Shown here piece after piece: positions 46,301-55,552 of a DNA stretch of 64,000 nucleotides. Under the pieces are notes generated by a model, which ran no database searches, was not told the origin of the DNA, and saw only the letters and a program-made list of their open reading frames with translations. A program made the translations under genes and the position numbers. The DNA lies in contig NW_004190484.2 of NCBI RefSeq assembly GCF_000224145.3, positions 52,406 through 116,405 of the forward strand, in the 5' to 3' direction. How positions within the stretch are numbered: the first letter of the stretch is position 1; every line of letters starts with the position of its first letter. This DNA is from Ciona intestinalis (taxonomy: Eukaryota; Chordata; Ascidiacea; Phlebobranchia; Cionidae).

Positions 46301-47075
46301 CATAAAGTTAAATATCTATTTTTTGTTTGTTTTATCTCAAATTAAAGGCATAATGACCCCTGCCTATTTTCCTCATGTTTATATCTTAGTTTTTTTCACA
46401 AAACGAAAATTAGTTTTATTGGAGAAAATCAAACTGTACGGAATATTCAAGGTTGTTTTATGAAGCTATAAACCTATAGTTTAATCGTTCACACTCGCAA
46501 ACTAAACAATTCCATTGGCTTTACTATGATTTAGCAAGCATTAAAAGTTAGCACCCTACATCTTCACATTTTTTACCTGTTTAAAATATATATACGGTTT
46601 CTATTTTACATAGTTTTTTTAATATTTAAAAGTAATCCGCTTAAAGTCCTGATAATACTGTAAAATAATTCTGCAACCTTATTTTCCTGATCATTAAATA
46701 GGGGTCCGTAAAAAGAAAATTAAAAAAAGTCTCGCCTGACACAAAGTGTCCCATCTTTCCCCATCTTATTATATATAGATTTGAATTAAAACAAAGAACA
46801 AGCAGTACCCTTTATTCAGATCCAACTCGACCACGTCGTCAGCCAGCAATACTGTAGGGAAGGACAGCAGCAACATTCCTTATGCAGCTTCCCACGCACA
46901 CAGATCGCCACATGGACCTGCAAGCAAGCTACATGGGCCACATGATGGACAGGAATATTACGCAATAGATAACATAATAAGCGACAGTGATTTTCAGACA
47001 GCGACAAGTCAGTCAGGACCTGCTGGAATAAAACTAGGCGTAATTATTCGAACTTGCGGTGTTAACCTTGCTTAG
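31339..47075 (+). CDS. BTBD17: BTBD17-like BTB/BACK domain protein (seven exons, 5' exon missing)
   Basis: Exons and phases: 31339-31556 (enters at phase 1, leaves at 0), 32921-33163 (0), 40163-40387 (0), 40561-40679 (2), 41280-41487 (0), 41565-41746 (2), 46820-47075 (TAG). Every junction keeps frame and uses GT/AG. The spliced part encodes about 484 residues, close to vertebrate BTBD17. Exon 1 gives the BTB core (DLSDVILMVDEHRFYAHKLA, SEVFRDML). Exon 2 completes it (PSFLRFFYCGKI, LPLLVLAAKYRVESL). Exons 2-3 give the BACK helices (DSPDWLNF, FIFEALQRW). Exon 4 has QYIRFSQMHSTQLL and exon 5 AYRYQILA and YLPRDYTDKQ. The last two exons form a Thr/Ser-rich stretch and a C-terminal strand set ending IKLGVIIRT. 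BTBD17 relatives are secreted, but the signal-peptide exon is not seen here; no upstream exon ending in phase 1 could be recognised. A galectin-3-binding-protein-like relative is the main alternative. The introns carry most of the region's transposons. Confidence 0.75.
31671..31865. mobile_element. Short MITE D in BTBD17-like intron 1
   Basis: Ends ATAGTAGGGTGAGGGGAGAT and CATCTTCCCCTACCCTACTA; about 195 bp, orientation opposite to the 30499 copy. Confidence 0.88.
31866..32920. other. Intron 1 remainder, no element recognised
   Basis: No gene or repeat family seen except a C10 homopolymer at 32362-32371. A minus frame at 32639-32872 has no features of a coding exon. An ATGGGTGCGGTAAAGTAAA duplicate (31284 and 32134) suggests a small repeated segment. 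Confidence 0.4.
33821..34974 (-). mobile_element. Long MITE C6, reverse, with hAT MITE inside
   Basis: Starts AGGGGAAGATGGGACACTTA, body reverse to C1, ends TGTCCCATCTTCCCCCACAC then TACTATA. In the 7-kb intron between BTBD17-like exons 2 and 3. The insertion at 34371-34649 splits it. Confidence 0.85.
34371..34649. mobile_element. 279-bp hAT MITE with perfect 8-bp target duplication
   Basis: The ends CAGGGATTCTTAAACTTTTT and AGTTTAAGAACCACTG are inverted copies; AACTAGTT flanks both sides (34363-34370 and 34650-34657). The flanks rejoin to the same text found uninterrupted in other long MITEs. The interior holds C-rich runs (CGCCCCCCCC). A 67-codon frame over it is not a gene. Confidence 0.92.
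34975..35540. repeat. Spacer sharing a block with 47240-47370
   Basis: 35010-35110 and 47255-47370 share GTCTCATTCTAATCACCAAA and AAGTATTTATTGCAAA, a two-copy repeat of unknown class. No gene seen. Confidence 0.5.
35541..37160 (-). pseudogene. THAP zinc finger + DDE transposase remnant (DDE_Tnp_4 / ISL2EU-like)
   Basis: Minus-strand order from 37160: a THAP-type C2CH finger, with HCCVPICSGNNHYNTF and, after a short possible intron (about 37015-36905), TRVCSKHFKEENF. Next is a coiled-coil segment (36650-36444, CEELQETKAQLALMQAEL), then a helix-turn-helix (FQQDLAHRFNLHYSTVSAKI). The DDE catalytic part follows: HVILDCTEIFVEIPSS at about 36050, LVGIAPHGAIIFLSSMFT then a stop then AISDREITRCSG at about 35900, and NENSLMADKG with LNLPPFLQDRRQFF and IRRIKEIHTF down to 35541. 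A frameshift at about 35990 and the stop at about 35900 disable it. THAP plus DDE_Tnp_4 is the layout of ISL2EU-type elements of the Harbinger superfamily (family knowledge). Element ends not located. Confidence 0.8.
37600..38053 (+). mobile_element. Long MITE fragment C7 (right part)
   Basis: Matches C1 from GGTAACATGTTAAAAACTAT to the end CTCCCCCCATTGTACTATA. The left part is missing. Confidence 0.8.
38500..39215 (+). pseudogene. Ty3/Gypsy pol remnant (protease to reverse transcriptase)
   Basis: Broken over all three frames. About 38510-38665 is the C-terminal part of a retropepsin (VLTAFGDHKIEQLGTTLL, then LILGEDACDQLKLVRRV). About 38755-38800 is the RT N-terminus (IQLKLNAQGVIQHPRNI). About 39045-39200 is the RT catalytic region (ADNIIIAGKNEEEQDK, then FKVNEVEYMAKLVTEQGL). 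The first catalytic Asp pair reads AD-N, so one Asp codon has become Asn. RNase H and integrase are absent. In the BTBD17-like 7-kb intron. Confidence 0.75.
39380..39539 (+). mobile_element. Candidate Gypsy 3' LTR
   Basis: Preceded by the purine run TTAAGAAGGG, like a polypurine tract; starts TGTAACAGAAAACCC and ends AGCATTACA, so the ends are TGTAA...TTACA. About 160 bp, 3' of the pol remnant in the right orientation. The next MITE follows immediately. Confidence 0.55.
39540..40126 (-). mobile_element. Long MITE fragment C8, reverse
   Basis: GAAGTGGCTTGTTCG, then the reverse C1 body, ending GTGTCCCATCTTTTCCCACC then GTACTATA. Its end is 36 bp from the acceptor of BTBD17-like exon 3. Confidence 0.8.
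40724..40960. mobile_element. Diverged long-MITE end C9 in an intron
   Basis: ATAGTACAGTGAGGGAAGTC, GACACTTAAGCACATACTG-like start and TAGCAATTCGCACAATGAGT; incomplete. In the 600-bp intron between exons 4 and 5. Confidence 0.65.
41884..42064. mobile_element. Short MITE D, missing one end, in the last BTBD17-like intron
   Basis: GACACCTTATCATTCTATTT, TAGTAGTAAACAAATAAAA, end TCCCAACTTCCCCCAACCTA. The left terminal GTAGGGTGGGGGAAG is absent. Confidence 0.8.
42065..42720. other. Intron stretch with short direct repeats
   Basis: 42065-42180 is a small reverse piece of the long MITE (ATTCCTTTAATAATTGACAA). 42190-42520 has five scattered ATAAG/GACATAAG words but no clear unit. No gene seen. Confidence 0.4.
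42721..43310 (-). pseudogene. hAT transposase C-terminal region with element end
   Basis: 42721 starts CAGGGGTCGGCAACCTTTTT, a classic hAT end. Reading leftward on the minus strand, a 117-codon frame (43228-42875) encodes the hAT dimerisation region: AIPEKFQMELIEMQSSELLK, IFGSTYMCEQLFLKMKF and RTQLTDSHLDGILHLA. Homology extends upstream to about 43310 (ATPFHIDVNAIPEK). The N-terminal and DDE parts and the other element end are missing. In the final BTBD17-like intron. Confidence 0.82.
43500..43744 (+). pseudogene. Transposon-derived fragment with SYLVTGHSQNE motif
   Basis: Frame 43508-43744 encodes SISYLVTGHSQNEKDNAHSC and NVDQWETAVQM. I recall the pattern 'LVTGHSxNExDxxHS' from a large family of transposon-derived RNase H-like proteins in invertebrates, where it follows the catalytic core. 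Start and end are not real, and a poly-A-like run follows at 43766. Family name uncertain. Confidence 0.5.
43745..45484. other. Intron stretch, no gene seen
   Basis: 44225-44375 shares a diverged block with 6390-6545. GGGATGGGCCGAATTACGAT at 43914 resembles a hAT-type end without partner. Two overlapping frames at 45250-45542 look non-coding. Confidence 0.4.
45485..46775 (-). mobile_element. Long MITE C10, full length, reverse
   Basis: Begins GTACAATGGGGGAAGATGGG and ends AGTGTCCCATCTTTCCCCAT then CTTATTATA. About 1.29 kb, the best complete reverse copy to align with C1. It ends 44 bp before the acceptor of the last BTBD17-like exon. Confidence 0.88.
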
Positions 47076-47709
47076 TTTTCTTGACCCGTTGTTTTCTGCC
47101 GACTGTTTATAAGGTGGTGTACTACGGGACACTTAAGCACATTTTCCACAATACTTCAAAACTCAAAATATATGACAGTTTTTGGGTGATACCACACATT
47201 AGTACCATATAGTATAGTGGAAAGATAGGACAGTTAAGCACATGGGCGCCGATCCTGGGTATACCCATTTTCTAACGCTAAAGCCGTCTAGCGGTCTCAT
47301 TCTAATCACCAAAGCAGGAGTGCAAGACGTTAAATTCAAGCACATAAGAAGTATTTATTGCAAACGTATTAATACTTTTTTTGGTCGCATGCGTAAAAAG
47401 CATGAAAACATCAATTGACAAATACTGTTTCGTGTATCATACAAAGGCATATCAGCTTGTAAATTACAACTTGTAATAACAGAAAATTGATAGTAACAAT
47501 TAATACAGTTTACATTTTTGCTACAAATTGGGTATTGCTACACTGATTTGGGGACTAGCCACTTCTCATAATTTAGGTGACTGAATTTCAAAACTGTCTA
47601 CAATTCATACAAGCGCTCTGCCTCCACTGTTGAGACAGGGCATGACTAAAACTCTGACTGCCCTGAAAAGCCAGGTACCAGATAATCTTATACTGTTCCC
47701 ACTTTAACC
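47076..47709. other. 3' flank of BTBD17-like gene with MITE scraps
   Basis: GGGACACTTAAGCACATTTT at 47126 and TAGTATAGTGGAAAGATAGG at 47217 are decayed long-MITE ends. 47255-47370 is the block shared with 35010-35110. 47460-47580 is a reverse fragment of the long-MITE centre. No clear AATAAA close to the stop. Confidence 0.5.
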
Positions 47710-47790
47710 CACAGAAATAAAAAGCGTAGAACGCGCATCTCCAATGTCGGTAAAGGAGAAAGCATGATACACTCTCCCTCTCTTTCTAAG
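47710..47790. mobile_element. Inverted-repeat MITE B, left end only
   Basis: CACAGAAATAAAAAGCGTAG, then CATCTCCAATGTCGGTAAAG up to CACTCTCCCTCTC. Confidence 0.8.
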
Positions 47791-47929
47791 AAATCTGTAA
47801 CTTTTAAACTCAATAGGACAACGGACCTTGGTAGAGTCAGAGCCATAGAAATACCGAGTAGTCCAACCCATTGTTACGTAAAAGACAAATTGAACGCCAT
47901 CTTGTTTCCAAAATAACACAGTAGGTAAA

Positions 47930-48065
47930 CGGAAAATGCAGGTTTTTTTTGAAATTTGAAGCGAAAATTGGACTTAAAAATAAATTTAAAAGTTAGAAAG
48001 TCTAAAAAAATATGCGTAATTTGTTTTCTGTATCAAAAAATGTCAAAAACGAGATTTAGAAGCTG
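47930..48065. repeat. Repeat pair, arm 1 (inverted copy at 52015-52145)
   Basis: GGACTTAAAAATAAATTTAA, GAAAGTCTAAAA, TAATTTGTTTTCTGT and GTCAAAAACGAGATTTAGAA all appear in reverse at 52020-52125. The two arms are about 4 kb apart. Confidence 0.7.
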
Positions 48066-51000
48066 TAAAATGGTGGCATTTTATTCATTTAATATGGGTA
48101 ATTTTCTATATTTTTTATATATACTAACAAGTTAGTTTAACCCTTTAACTGTCGCCTATTTTTTCAGAATTTTTAATTTTTGACCAGGTCTCATCTAATT
48201 GGGATTTGTAACCAAAATATAGCAGTTAGAGCAAAACATGCTATAGAAAGTTTGAAGAGTATAAAATAGTCTTCAACTTCATATTTTCAATTTTTTGATG
48301 CCTTATCAAATAACAAACAACGATGACGTCATAATGAATTTTTCAATAAACAATATTTCAGGAAAAAAGAAAAATAGCCATATCAAATTATCTTTCTTTT
48401 GATGTATAATATGTACTTCTAGCATGTTCATACAGGTAAAAATCTTATAAATAGTCATCGGTGTCATACTTTCAAACCTCCTAATGATGGTGCTGTGGAC
48501 AAACTTATTGTTTTCAGTGAATAAAGTAAATTGTGGTTAGTTCACTCAGTTGTATTCATCAATGAGGCTCTAGAAAACACAAATTCAATAACAAAATAAA
48601 TAACATTTTAAAAAAGCCTTGAAACATTAAACATAGTTCGAAATGTCATCAGGATGATTTGCTCAATTTTCATTGAAAGGAAGTAAAGTTTCCTCACTTG
48701 AATATCCTATAGGTCCTATTCCTGCTGAATACAACATCAAATCTCATTTAAAACGAAATATATATATATATTTTTTACCCATCAACTTTAGTACAAATTA
48801 TCATAAAAAGTGGTCAGGCAAAATAGTCCTAATTTTTTTAAATTTTGAATTTTCAATCAGATTTGCTTATTTTGTAAATATAAATCACTACCAAGGTGAT
48901 CCTAGAATACAGATATTAGAGAGGCCATTTTCGATACCTTCTACTGGTGCCACCCATAGGTATCATATATATAACTAGATTGCGCATCTTGTGTTTTCAA
49001 CCAATGTGAAATTGAAGCCAATTGAAGCGTGTCATTTTGAATCGTATGTGACCCACTTGTCTATTATCGCATATTTCTAATGTATTATCTGGGTTGGTTT
49101 TAGGCAGGAAAAACTAATTTAATCTAAACAAAAAGTTAATCTAGGGCAGCTTTTATTTTACTGAGTCTGTATTTATGTAAGTTTAAGCTTTTGCGTTTTC
49201 AAAAGCAACGTTTGACCCAATTCTTACTGACGATTTACGTGAGAAACTTTTAACTCCTAACATAGTTTAGCAAGGTGTTGCCATAATCCGGCCTCTTCCA
49301 GTCAGTTATTTGAAATTTATCTATTGGTGATTTATTCTAGTTAAGAATAATACTTTTTAAAGGTTAAAAAATCATTTAATTCAATCAAAAAGTTTACATA
49401 TGATTAAAAACGCCCTGAAAAGTTTAAATTATTTGTACTAGTATTGTCCAGACACCCAATATTTATATTAATATTGCATTTTATGGTAGAGGGAAGGTGG
49501 ACACTAGTAAAGAATCCTCCGATACGTTACACATTAGGCTGGTGGGAAGTGTTAGAGGTTGGTAGTTATGGGTTAATAGATAGCAAATAACGAAAGGATT
49601 CTTTGCTAGCACCAGAAAAATATTTGCAATGTTTGTATTTTACTGGATTTCAAATAACAGTCATTGATGAACGTTTTCAATTGATTGGTTATTTGAGATT
49701 CTGTAAGAATTTTTATCAATTTATTCTTATAGATGTATCAGTTAATAGTTGTTTATTATGAATGTTGCTTTCCTGAAAATATAATAAAGTGGTAGAGTAG
49801 TATATGAGAAAACAAACTACATTGTACATACAAGTTTATTTTCAGTGAAATTTTATATCAACAGTATGTCAAAAACGGGAAACGCAATGCAGTGCATTTG
49901 GATGCAGTAAAGGGAGAAAGCTTGAGGAGAATTGATAGTGAAGGTAATGCAAATAAAGATACAGGCATACGGTAATAAAGAAACCCCATTCACAAACTTA
50001 TCACTCTTGAGTCAAGATGATCATACAGACAGTGTTTGCAACTAAAAGCAAGAAAATCACATTTTAGAAAAGAAGAAAGGACAACAGATTACATAAATCT
50101 ACAAACAGTACAATAAAAGTTTGTGAAAGAACTGAAATAAAAGTTGAGGGCCTACTTTTAACCAACAAGGGGAAATTACCACAAATAAAGGTATGGCTTT
50201 AACTTTGCAGTTCTTTCTTTATAAACCATATTTACCTATACAATAATTAAGAAACTATATTTAAACAATAAAGAATAATTTATTCTTTCGGATCTTTCAA
50301 CACTTTCACATAGCTTAAATTGTTATTCTTGTAGGTAAAGGGATGCCATTAGCCATTGTCGCGTCTATTTTGTAGGATAACAGTTAGTTGTTTGAAGAAC
50401 TAAATGATCATATGACTGATTATTGTGTTATGAACAAGGACAACCATGTATTTCATCTCATCAAATCATCACTTGCATTGGCATATTGCACCATTCGGTT
50501 TTACATTTAGGAAAGAAATTCAATCGAACTGTTGCTGGACAATTGATACGAACAAAGTTAAATAAATTGATTCTATTCAATTACCAATAGCGATATTGTT
50601 TATTGCAGTACAAAACAATTTATAGTAGTACTAGTAGACTAATAGATATTTATATTTTGTTTCCTAAAAGTATATTTTGTTTTTTTTAAATTAAATTATT
50701 TTAAAATCAATTAAATATTTTAAAAAAACTTGTAGTCAATAGTTGCATATATTAAGCAAGCATATTTTCTTTACCCTGTTGAAGCCAACAAGCTGTTTTT
50801 AATACCATGAATGACCAGTTCACAGTGAAATTAACTAGATAATGCTATATACAAATTGGAAATCTCCTAGAATAAAAATCTTGTTATGATAATATAATCT
50901 TTGCAGGTGTGCTATGTGCTGGTAATCCTTAAGCTGGTGGCAACCTGAAATTTTGGGTTCAAAATGTTCCTTAGATCTTACTGATACCCACTGTATAATT

Positions 51001-52014
51001 CTTTTGGTTGGATTATTACGTCACAGAATGGCGACTGAAACCCGCTTTGTTGGTTACTTTTGATTTGTTTCTATCTCAGTCGACCATTGTAGTGATAGGG
51101 TTAATTAATATTATGCTAATTAGTTTATACCGTGCTCATGCATTAGATCTGTGATCTCTTGCTCATGCATTAGATCTGTGATGTTATTTCTGTGCACTGT
51201 ACTAACTAGACCCCAGCGCCAGCGCCAGCGGTACCGATTCTGAAATCAAAAATTCAAAAAATATTAATTATGAATATTAATATTCGTCGTAAAAACATAT
51301 TTATAGAATTTTCACACGAACCAGCTCGAATATATTATAGCGCTACGTAATAGCTACAAATCTTAAAAAAAGAGGGCTTGGGTGTAAAGTATTAAAAAGT
51401 ATGATCATAACTTGAATCATATAAATAACAAATTTTCAATTTTTTTTTGCGAAAATATAATTTACGCATACATCCATGTTGATCACTAACATTTTATTCC
51501 CATTAAAAACATAATTAGTTTTATTTTTTTAATTATGAATATTAATATTCGTCATAACAAGAGAGCAAAGCTGTAATGGATGAGCACGTATAATTTAAAC
51601 ATTAAGATAGAGGATATCGGTCAAAGAAACACCGAGTGGTCTCACTGCTGCTATTGTGAGTCCGAAATCAAGCAAACACCCTAACTTTTCAATGTGTTTA
51701 GACAATTATGTTTTGTTGCAAGCGTAAAATGGCTTACATTTACCCTGTCAGACATCTTTAGAAAAAATATAAAATAGTCCTTGGGTTTAAACAAACTTGT
51801 TAAGTTTTGTTTGCGTTTTCCTTTTGTGGGAAGGTGTAAAATAGCTTTTATTAATCTTTTAATACATTTTTTTGCAAAATAATATAAAAATTACCCCTAT
51901 TAAATGACTAAAATGTCACCGGTCCGTTTAATTAGTGCAAGTTCGCTATGTCCACAATATTCAGTTCACTATGTCCGCTACGTCGGCAACGTCCCAAAAA
52001 AGGGACCCAAATTT
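48066..52014. other. Gene-less intergenic stretch
   Basis: No gene supported. TTAACCCTTTAACTGTCGCC at 48137 is a possible piggyBac-type end with no partner. 50915-51000 is a fragment of hAT arm (CTGGTGGCAACCTGAAATTT). 51125-51182 is a tandem GCTCATGCATTAGATCTGTG duplication whose reverse occurs at 53885-53905. A 101-codon frame at 48673-48978 has no recognisable feature. Confidence 0.45.
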
Positions 52015-52145
52015 CACAAAATACCCGCTTCTAGGTCTTGTTTTTGACTTTTTTTAAAACAGAAAACAAATTATCGATGTGTTTTAGACTTTCAAACCTT
52101 TAAATTTGTTTTTAAGTCCAAGCTTTACCTAAATTTACTTTTTAC
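52015..52145. repeat. Repeat pair, arm 2
   Basis: Reverse complement of 47930-48065 with moderate divergence (ACAGAAAACAAATTA, TTTTAGACTTTCAAACCTTT, AAATTTGTTTTTAAGTCC). Confidence 0.7.
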
Positions 52146-53220
52146 GGAACATTCTATTGGCTGAAGAAGATTTTTTATTGGGATCCCGGGAGTGTATTTG
52201 TATAACTAAAAAATATACGCCTGGTCCTTTTTGTATAGAATACATACGCAGGGTCCCTTTGGTATAGAATCTGTCGCAACCCCTACATTTTTATAAAATT
52301 AACGCCACTGCTGGTATATTGCAAATAAACCTATTGGGGGTTGCAACATTATAGTTTGACAAAGAATAGTAAAGTTTGATAAAGAATTCATAAAATTTTT
52401 ATGTATCCTAGCTTACTGCACATTTATTATTTAGCTGCACACATTTTGGATACTAAAACAAATGAAGAAGCATTGTGTGAAATACAGTTCTATTTTCTAT
52501 GCATTATATCTGTCTCGTCCACATTTATAAAAATTAGCATATCACAAAGCCACATTATGTTTGACCTAGTTTAACTCACAGATGTAAAAAAAATTTGCAT
52601 TAAATAGTTCACTATGAAACTCATTTGTGTTTAACAAAAAGTAAAACATGTTTTTGTATGATAACAATGTATTGAATAAATTAACAGGTACAACCCGTTT
52701 TTTGAATGGTAATACCCAACAAATGATTTAAGATTGGCATCGGGATTCACATTTTAAAAATCTAGTGTGAAGTGATTAAATGCATTTACAATCACAGCTT
52801 GAAACATAAACAGACTTCATTGAATAGTATGATTCGAGTATGGTTTGGGCCTGATTGTTTCTATAGGCTAGACACTCAACAGCAGATTAAAATTTGTGGT
52901 GATCTGTAAAACTTGGGCCAAAACACTTTATCTCACAATTGTTTTGAAAATTGGGGTGACAAGGCACCTCGGAACCCCTAAATTGACGCCTATGAATAGT
53001 GGTACATAAACAGGATATGGTATTATACTACTGTAGTACACTATTGTCTGAAAAAGAACTAACACATGTTCAATTTCTTGTTGCTATGCATAGAAAATCA
53101 TCTCTTTAACTTCTATATTTTCCTTGAATTTGATCTGCATAATATATTATATACAGAACACAGTATGACTTGTACAAGGCAACAATAATATTAGTGCATG
53201 TCAGTCTTCGCGTAAACTAC
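52146..53220. other. Gene-less spacer with a hAT-like end
   Basis: 52275-52311 reads TGTCGCAACCCCTACATTTT to TTAACGCCACTG, the reverse of a CAGTGGCGT-type end also present at 55890 (CAGTGGCGTCGAATTTATAA). The two point away from each other, so they belong to different elements. No gene seen. Confidence 0.45.
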
Positions 53221-53472
53221 TGTAACGTATTTCTTGTAGTGTAACGTATTCGTTGTTGTAACGTATATTCGTTGTTGTAAGGTATTCTTTGTTGTGTCTG
53301 TGTGCGGTTTGAGTTGCATCTAGCGGACATCCGGGTTCTATATAGTCTGGAATCTGAATAACCTTAGTTTTCTCGGTCATTATATTTTGGACACGCTAGC
53401 GAGCGGTCCGTTGTAAACCGCTGCCTAGAATACCGCCATAATAAAAGCTCTGATTGTGACAAGTTTGTTACA
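53221..53472 (+). mobile_element. Solo LTR, 252 bp
   Basis: Starts TGTAACGTATTTC and ends AAGTTTGTTACA, so the six terminal bases TGTAAC/GTTACA are inverted. CTAC lies on both sides (53217-53220 and 53473-53476). It contains a TATA-like TCTATATAGTCTGG and AATAAAAGCTC near the 3' end, in promoter-then-polyA order on the + strand. Near the 5' edge are three GTAACGTATTCGTTGTT-type units. No second LTR or primer-binding site follows. Confidence 0.7.
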
Positions 53473-53604
53473 CTACGTTAACAACCCAAGTAACAGCATT
53501 AACAAATGTAGGTAAGTAACCACAAACTTCAGTTGCCTGCTACTCTGCTAGTGCTGCTACAAGTGCCGTCGTTTTCCCGCCAAACTGCCAGACAGTGTTT
53601 CCGC

Positions 53605-53638
53605 CAAAGAGATTAAAACCATGGTTTTAATCTCTTTG
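53605..53638. repeat. Perfect 34-bp palindrome
   Basis: CAAAGAGATTAAAACCA then TGGTTTTAATCTCTTTG, no mismatch and no spacer, centred on CCATGG. Confidence 0.97.
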
Positions 53639-53684
53639 ATTTCCGCTATGTAAAGTTCACGAGTAAAGTAATCGTTAATTAATC

Positions 53685-53735
53685 CAAAGAGATTAAAACC
53701 ATTGGTTTTTAAAACCATTGGTTTTAATCTCTTTG
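53685..53735. repeat. Second inverted repeat with the same arms
   Basis: 17-bp arms CAAAGAGATTAAAACCA and TGGTTTTAATCTCTTTG around a 17-bp, nearly palindromic loop. It looks like a partial duplication of the palindrome 47 bp upstream. A related half (AATCAAGAGATTAAAA) lies at 54760. Confidence 0.93.
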
Positions 53736-53930
53736 ATTAATCGCTCATCGTGCGGTTTTAAATCTGAAAATTAGGTCTAAATATTATAAATATATATTAT
53801 GATTTGATTTCAATCAAGAGAATAAAGAATAAATGCTGGAATTGAAAATCGAGGTAAGTGCGGAAAAAAAAACAACAACAAGAGATCACAGATCTAATGA
53901 ATGAACACGTATAAAGCTAATTAGCATAAG

Positions 53931-54126
53931 ATAGTAGAGTCGGGGAAGATGGGACACCTTTAACACATATTATCCAAATAGCCTGATCGTGTTTTAAACA
54001 ATTAACAACGGTCTGTGGAAGTCGTGAAGATACGGTTTTATAATTCATTACATGTACTTTGTTTACTACCAAATGAAATGAGAAAACAAAATGAAAAGGT
54101 GTCCCATCTACCCCCACCCTGCTATA
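53931..54126. mobile_element. Short MITE D
   Basis: Ends ATAGTAGAGTCGGGGAAGAT and CATCTACCCCCACCCTGCTA; interior TTTACTACCAAATGAAATG. Confidence 0.9.
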
Positions 54127-54233
54127 TTAGTTAATCCTTTTACTACAACGGTCGACTGGGCTCGATCAAAAACAAATCTGAAGTAACCAACAAAACGGGT
54201 GACTGTGGAGCAGTAGGCAGAATGTATTTATAC

Positions 54234-54721
54234 CACAGAAATAAAAATGAATAGAACGCGCATCTCCAATGTCGGTAAAGGAGAGAGCACGATACACTCT
54301 CTCTCTTTCGCGGGTCGTTTCCGTTTACCATTGTAGTCAATGGAATCGAGGGCGTTTTATGTAGTGTTTATTCGTTTTTTTACTTATTTTAAAGTTATGA
54401 AGTAAAACAACTATTTTCTAGTATATATATATTTCTAATAAACCGTTTGTTTGAAGTTTTTTATCAAATTTATTAAATAATTAAATTTCCTAAACAAGCG
54501 CTAAACTGTAAGCGTTAACCTACCAAAAAACTAAACTGGCCTAATAAACTTAAATAGTTGGTGTAGTTTTTGAAATAAACAGCTAAAACCTCTTAAAACT
54601 TCTATGCGCCTATCTTTTACAATGGAGACTAAGCGAAATGGGGACGGAGTCGGCGGTCACGTAAATAGAAAAAAGAATATATCATGGTTTTGGAAAGTTG
54701 CGCCTTCTACTCTTTTTTATA
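54234..54721. mobile_element. Inverted-repeat MITE B, copy in array
   Basis: CACAGAAATAAAAATGAATA to GTTGCGCCTTCTACTCTTTT then TTAT. Same layout as 4462-4953. Confidence 0.85.
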
Positions 54722-54949
54722 TCTCTCTCATCGTGCGGTTTTAAATCTGAAATTTTTCAATCAAGAGATTAAAAAAAATGCTAGAACTAAGAATTAGGAT
54801 ATGTGCGGAAAATAATCACCCTATCAGCAACAACAACAACAAAGCCAAGAACAACTGTTCGACGAAAAAGGATCTGTATGGTCACTAACGTGCCCCAAAA
54901 CATATTTTTAGAATTTTCGCACGAACCAGCCTTTAATATGTAAGAGCAA
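54722..54949. repeat. Spacer repeating 53745-53870
   Basis: CTCATCGTGCGGTTTTAAAT, TTTCAATCAAGAGA and a (CAA)n run parallel 53743-53880. A segment around the palindromes was therefore duplicated either side of the D and B elements. No gene seen. Confidence 0.6.
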
Positions 54950-55441
54950 CAGAAAAAAAGAAGAATAGAACGCGGATCTCCAATGTCGGCAAAGGAGAGA
55001 GCCTGATACACACTCTCTCTTTCGCGGGTCGTTCCCGTTTACTGTTGTAGTCATTGAAGTCGAGGGCGTTTTATGTAGTTTTTCTTCGTGTTTTGACTTG
55101 ATTTCAAGTCATAGGGTAAAACAACTATTTTCTAATATGTATATATTTTTAACAACCCGTTATTTGAAGGTTTTTAATTAAATTTATTAAATAATTAAAT
55201 TTCCTAAACAAGTGGTAAACTGTAAGCGTTAACCTACCAAAAAACTAAACTGGCCTAATAAACTTAAATAGTTGGTGCAGTTTTTGAAATAAACAGCTAA
55301 AACCTCTTAAAACTTCTATGTGCCTGTCTTTTACAATGGAAACCAAGCGAAATGGGGTCGGAGTTGGCGGTCACGTAAATAGAAAAAAGAATATATCACA
55401 GTTTTGGGCAGTTGCGCGTTCTACTCTTTTTTATTTCTGTG
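54950..55441. mobile_element. Inverted-repeat MITE B, complete copy
   Basis: Left end CAGAAAAAAAGAAGAATAGA (slightly decayed), right end GTTGCGCGTTCTACTCTTTT then TTATTTCTGTGG, the best preserved right end in the window. Confidence 0.85.
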
Positions 55442-55488
55442 GTCATAGCGCTATTGTTAAGATGTCTATAACCCCAATATTATGAAAT

Positions 55489-55552
55489 CACAGATATAAT
55501 ATAACAGATATAATATAATATAATATAATATAATATATATATTATATCTGTG
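55489..55552. repeat. ATAAT microsatellite within a palindrome
   Basis: CACAGATATAATATA at the left is mirrored by TATATTATATCTGTG at the right; the centre is ATAAT units. Confidence 0.9.

Noticed and set aside
48673..48978. 101-codon frame in gene-less DNA
   Set aside because: No recognisable motif; AT-driven composition and no splice or repeat context supporting coding.
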